From contig JAAYZY010000624.1 in assembly GCA_012514615.1 (NCBI GenBank), positions 1-8,707 on the forward strand: a DNA stretch of 8,707 nt, read 5' to 3'. Made by a program: the position numbers and the translations under genes. This DNA comes from Chloroflexota bacterium. GTDB lineage: Bacteria > Chloroflexota > Anaerolineae > DTPP01. A model generated the notes under the pieces. That model saw only the letters and a list, made by a program, of their open reading frames with translations. It was not told the DNA's origin and searched no databases. Below, in pieces: positions 7,166 to 8,707 of the stretch (positions are counted from its first letter, which is position 1; the number at the start of each line of letters is the position of its first letter).

Positions 7166-8236
7166 GTGCTGAAGCGGGTGGCCGTGGTGGGGCCGCTGCC
7201 GCCGCGCCCCGGGGGCGTCTCGGTGCAGACGCAGTCACTGGCTGCGGCCTGGCAAGGCGAAGGGCTGGACGTGCAGGTGGTGAACACCGATCTGCCAGCC
7301 CTGCGGCGGCTGCCGGTGGTGGGCCGCCTGCTGCTGGTGGCGGCTCAGCCGCTGGCCCTGGCCTGGCGATTGAGCCGTTGGGCTGGGGGCTGCCAGATCG
7401 TCCACGTGCAGGCGTCGTCGTACTGGGGCTTCATGCCGGCGGCGGTGGCGGCGCTGCTGAAGCCGCGGCGGGGCTGGCGGCTGGTGGTCACTTACCACGG
7501 CCACCAGGCCGAGCAGTTCTTGCGGCGGGCCGGCGGCCTGGTGCGCTGGGCCCTGGGTCGCGCCGATGCGGTTATCGCCCTCTCGGGCTGGGCGGCCGGG
7601 CACTTCCGGCGGGCCGGCATTGCCACAGAAGAGGTGCCGATCCTGGTGCCGGTGGAGCGTTTCCCTTTCCAGCCGCGGGGGGCGCTGCGGCCGGTGGTGG
7701 TCTGGGCGCGGCACTTCACCCCGGCCTACCAGCCGGCTCTGGCGGTGCAGGCCGTGGCAAGGGTGCGGGAACGTGTGCCGGCACTGCGCTTGCACCTCCT
7801 TGGCCGGGGCCCCCTGCAGGGCGAGGTGGCGGCCCTGGCCGAGCGGCTGGGCGTGCCGGCGGAGTTTGTGGGCAGCGTACCTTTTGAAGAAATGGCTCGT
7901 CAGTACCAGAAAGCGGACCTGTTTCTCAATACGTCGGACTTCGACAACTTCCCGGCGACGCTCATCGAGGCCAGCGCCTGCGGCCTGCCAGTGGTGACGA
8001 CGGCGGCGGGCGGCATCCCCTACATGGTGCAGGATGGTCTGGACGCCCTGGTGGCGCCGGTGGGGGATGTGGGGGCGTTGGCCGAGGCCATGGAGCGGGT
8101 GCTGAGCGATGGGGACCTGGCCGCCCGGCTCAGCGCGGCCGGCCGCCGCAACGCTGAGCGCTGCGCCTGGCCAGCGGTGCGGGAGCGGTTGTGGGCGGTC
8201 TACCGTCGGGCTCTGGGCGAGGGGCAGGTGGGATGA
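7166..8236 (+). CDS. Family 4 (GT-B) glycosyltransferase with D-x7-E motif
   Basis: A 356-residue glycosyltransferase from the GTG start (362 from ATG 7148). What is seen: an N-terminal strand and glycine loop KRVAVVGPLPPRPGGVS (3-19), VVTYHGHQ (107-114), and RADAVIALS (132-140) closing the N-terminal domain. The donor domain has VVVWARHFTPAYQP (177-190), LHLLGRGPLQ (209-218) and VGSVPFEEM (235-243). The nucleotide-sugar motif SDFDNFPATLIEASACGLPV (257-276) carries Asp260 where the first Glu of E-x7-E is usual, while Glu268 is kept; DNFP-type variants are known in this family. GTG was preferred because of the ribosome binding site at 7152-7160 and because homologues typically begin right at the KR-V-VGPLPP strand. 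A 90-base gap with a stem-loop precedes it, so this gene and the next may form a separately tuned segment. It shares ATGA with the following gene. The sugar specificity is unknown. Its overall form resembles polysaccharide sugar-adding enzymes acting on lipid-linked acceptors. Confidence 0.88.
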   Translation: MLKRVAVVGPLPPRPGGVSVQTQSLAAAWQGEGLDVQVVNTDLPALRRLPVVGRLLLVAAQPLALAWRLSRWAGGCQIVHVQASSYWGFMPAAVAALLKPRRGWRLVVTYHGHQAEQFLRRAGGLVRWALGRADAVIALSGWAAGHFRRAGIATEEVPILVPVERFPFQPRGALRPVVVWARHFTPAYQPALAVQAVARVRERVPALRLHLLGRGPLQGEVAALAERLGVPAEFVGSVPFEEMARQYQKADLFLNTSDFDNFPATLIEASACGLPVVTTAAGGIPYMVQDGLDALVAPVGDVGALAEAMERVLSDGDLAARLSAAGRRNAERCAWPAVRERLWAVYRRALGEGQVG

Positions 8237-8707
8237 AGCTGTTGGTGGTGTTGGGCGAAGGCGGGCACACCAAGCAGATGCTGCGCCTGGTGGATCTGCT
8301 GGGGCCAGGGTACAGCTACCACTACGTCGTCGCCGAAGGGGATACCCTCTCAGCCGGGGGCCTGCCGCACCCCGGGCCGGTCCATCGGCTGCCGCGGCCG
8401 CGGGCCAAGGTGGGGGGGCGCACAGCCCGGCCCTGGACGGCGGCCTGGCAGACGCTGCGGGCCACTTGGCGGGCCTTTCGGGTGGTGCGGCACGTGCGGC
8501 CGGACGCGGTGGTGGGGGCTGGCCCTAGCATCTCGGTACCGGTGTCGCTGGCGGGCAAGCTGTGGGGGGCGCGGGTCATCCACGTGGAAAGCGCCTCGAG
8601 GATCCACCGGCTCTCGCTGACCGGTCGGCTGCTCTACCCCTGGGCAGACCTCTTCTTCGTGCAGTGGGAAGGGTTGCAGGCCCGCTACCCCAAGGCGATC
8701 TACGCCG
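8233..8707 (+). CDS. Alg14/PssD-like glycosyltransferase subunit (3' end outside window)
   Basis: 158 residues are visible before the window ends in mid-codon. Family knowledge: Alg14/PssD/EpsE-type proteins anchor the catalytic Alg13/PssE partner at the membrane and supply the acceptor half of a two-subunit GT-B enzyme, which adds GlcNAc, GlcA or galactose to a lipid-linked sugar. What is seen: LLVVLGEGGHTKQML (3-17) with the conserved G-x-GGH loop, RPDAVVGAGPSISVPVSL (89-106), ARVIHVESASRIHRLS (113-128), LTGRLLYPWADLFFVQW (129-145) and RYPKAIYA at the cut end. Known members are about 150-170 residues, so only a few residues should be missing. ATG 8233 overlaps the preceding stop as ATGA and follows GAGGGG (8219-8224) by 8 bases. 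The N-terminus lacks the clear hydrophobic anchor of eukaryotic Alg14, as in many bacterial forms. The pssD name is not assigned because the sugar is unknown. Confidence 0.87.
   Translation, partial: MKLLVVLGEGGHTKQMLRLVDLLGPGYSYHYVVAEGDTLSAGGLPHPGPVHRLPRPRAKVGGRTARPWTAAWQTLRATWRAFRVVRHVRPDAVVGAGPSISVPVSLAGKLWGARVIHVESASRIHRLSLTGRLLYPWADLFFVQWEGLQARYPKAIYA

Noticed and set aside
7072..7887. Open + strand frame starting with an ATGA overlap at the YfhO-like stop
   Set aside because: The start context looks attractive, but the product turns into Gly/Ala-rich sequence overlapping the family 4 glycosyltransferase, whose frame carries all the conserved motifs.

Overview
The window is a compact, GC-rich (roughly two thirds or more), single-strand stretch of a bacterial surface-polysaccharide or glycolipid gene cluster. 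Six genes lie on the + strand and fill almost all of it. The first is cut at its 5' end and the last at its 3' end. G/C-rich third codon positions, GTG start use and purine-rich Shine-Dalgarno sequences fit a high-GC bacterium. A B12-type radical SAM protein, a CapK-like ligase and YfhO-like membrane proteins together among glycosyltransferases recall Chloroflexota (Anaerolineae-like) genomes. That placement is a low-confidence inference from gene style, since no marker gene is present.

Layout: (1) 1-927, C-terminal part of a radical SAM enzyme of the B12-binding type. (2) 942-2252, multi-spanning GT-C-type (family 39/ArnT-like) glycosyltransferase. (3) 2245-3417, family 4 (GT-B) glycosyltransferase. 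(4) 3414-4847, PaaK/CapK-like adenylate-forming ligase. (5) 4856-7075, large YfhO/PTPS-related membrane protein with a C-terminal extracytoplasmic beta domain. (6) 7166-8236, second family 4 glycosyltransferase. (7) 8233-8707, Alg14/PssD-like membrane-anchoring subunit of a two-part GlcNAc-transferase-like enzyme, nearly complete. Counting the partial first gene gives seven coding regions.

Spacings are +14, -8, -4, +8, +90 and -4 bases, so this looks like one operon with translational coupling at three junctions. The only sizeable gap (7076-7165) holds an imperfect stem-loop capped by a UUCG tetraloop and no obvious terminator or promoter. It may separate two expression segments.

Working model (inference): the cytoplasmic family 4 enzymes and the Alg14-like subunit, with an Alg13/PssE partner expected just past the window, build a lipid-linked glycan. 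The GT-C and YfhO-like membrane proteins add sugars on the outer face from polyprenyl-phosphate donors. The CapK-like ligase activates a carboxylic acid for decoration. The radical SAM enzyme may modify a lipid or sugar. No CRISPR array, mobile element, tRNA or rRNA was seen.
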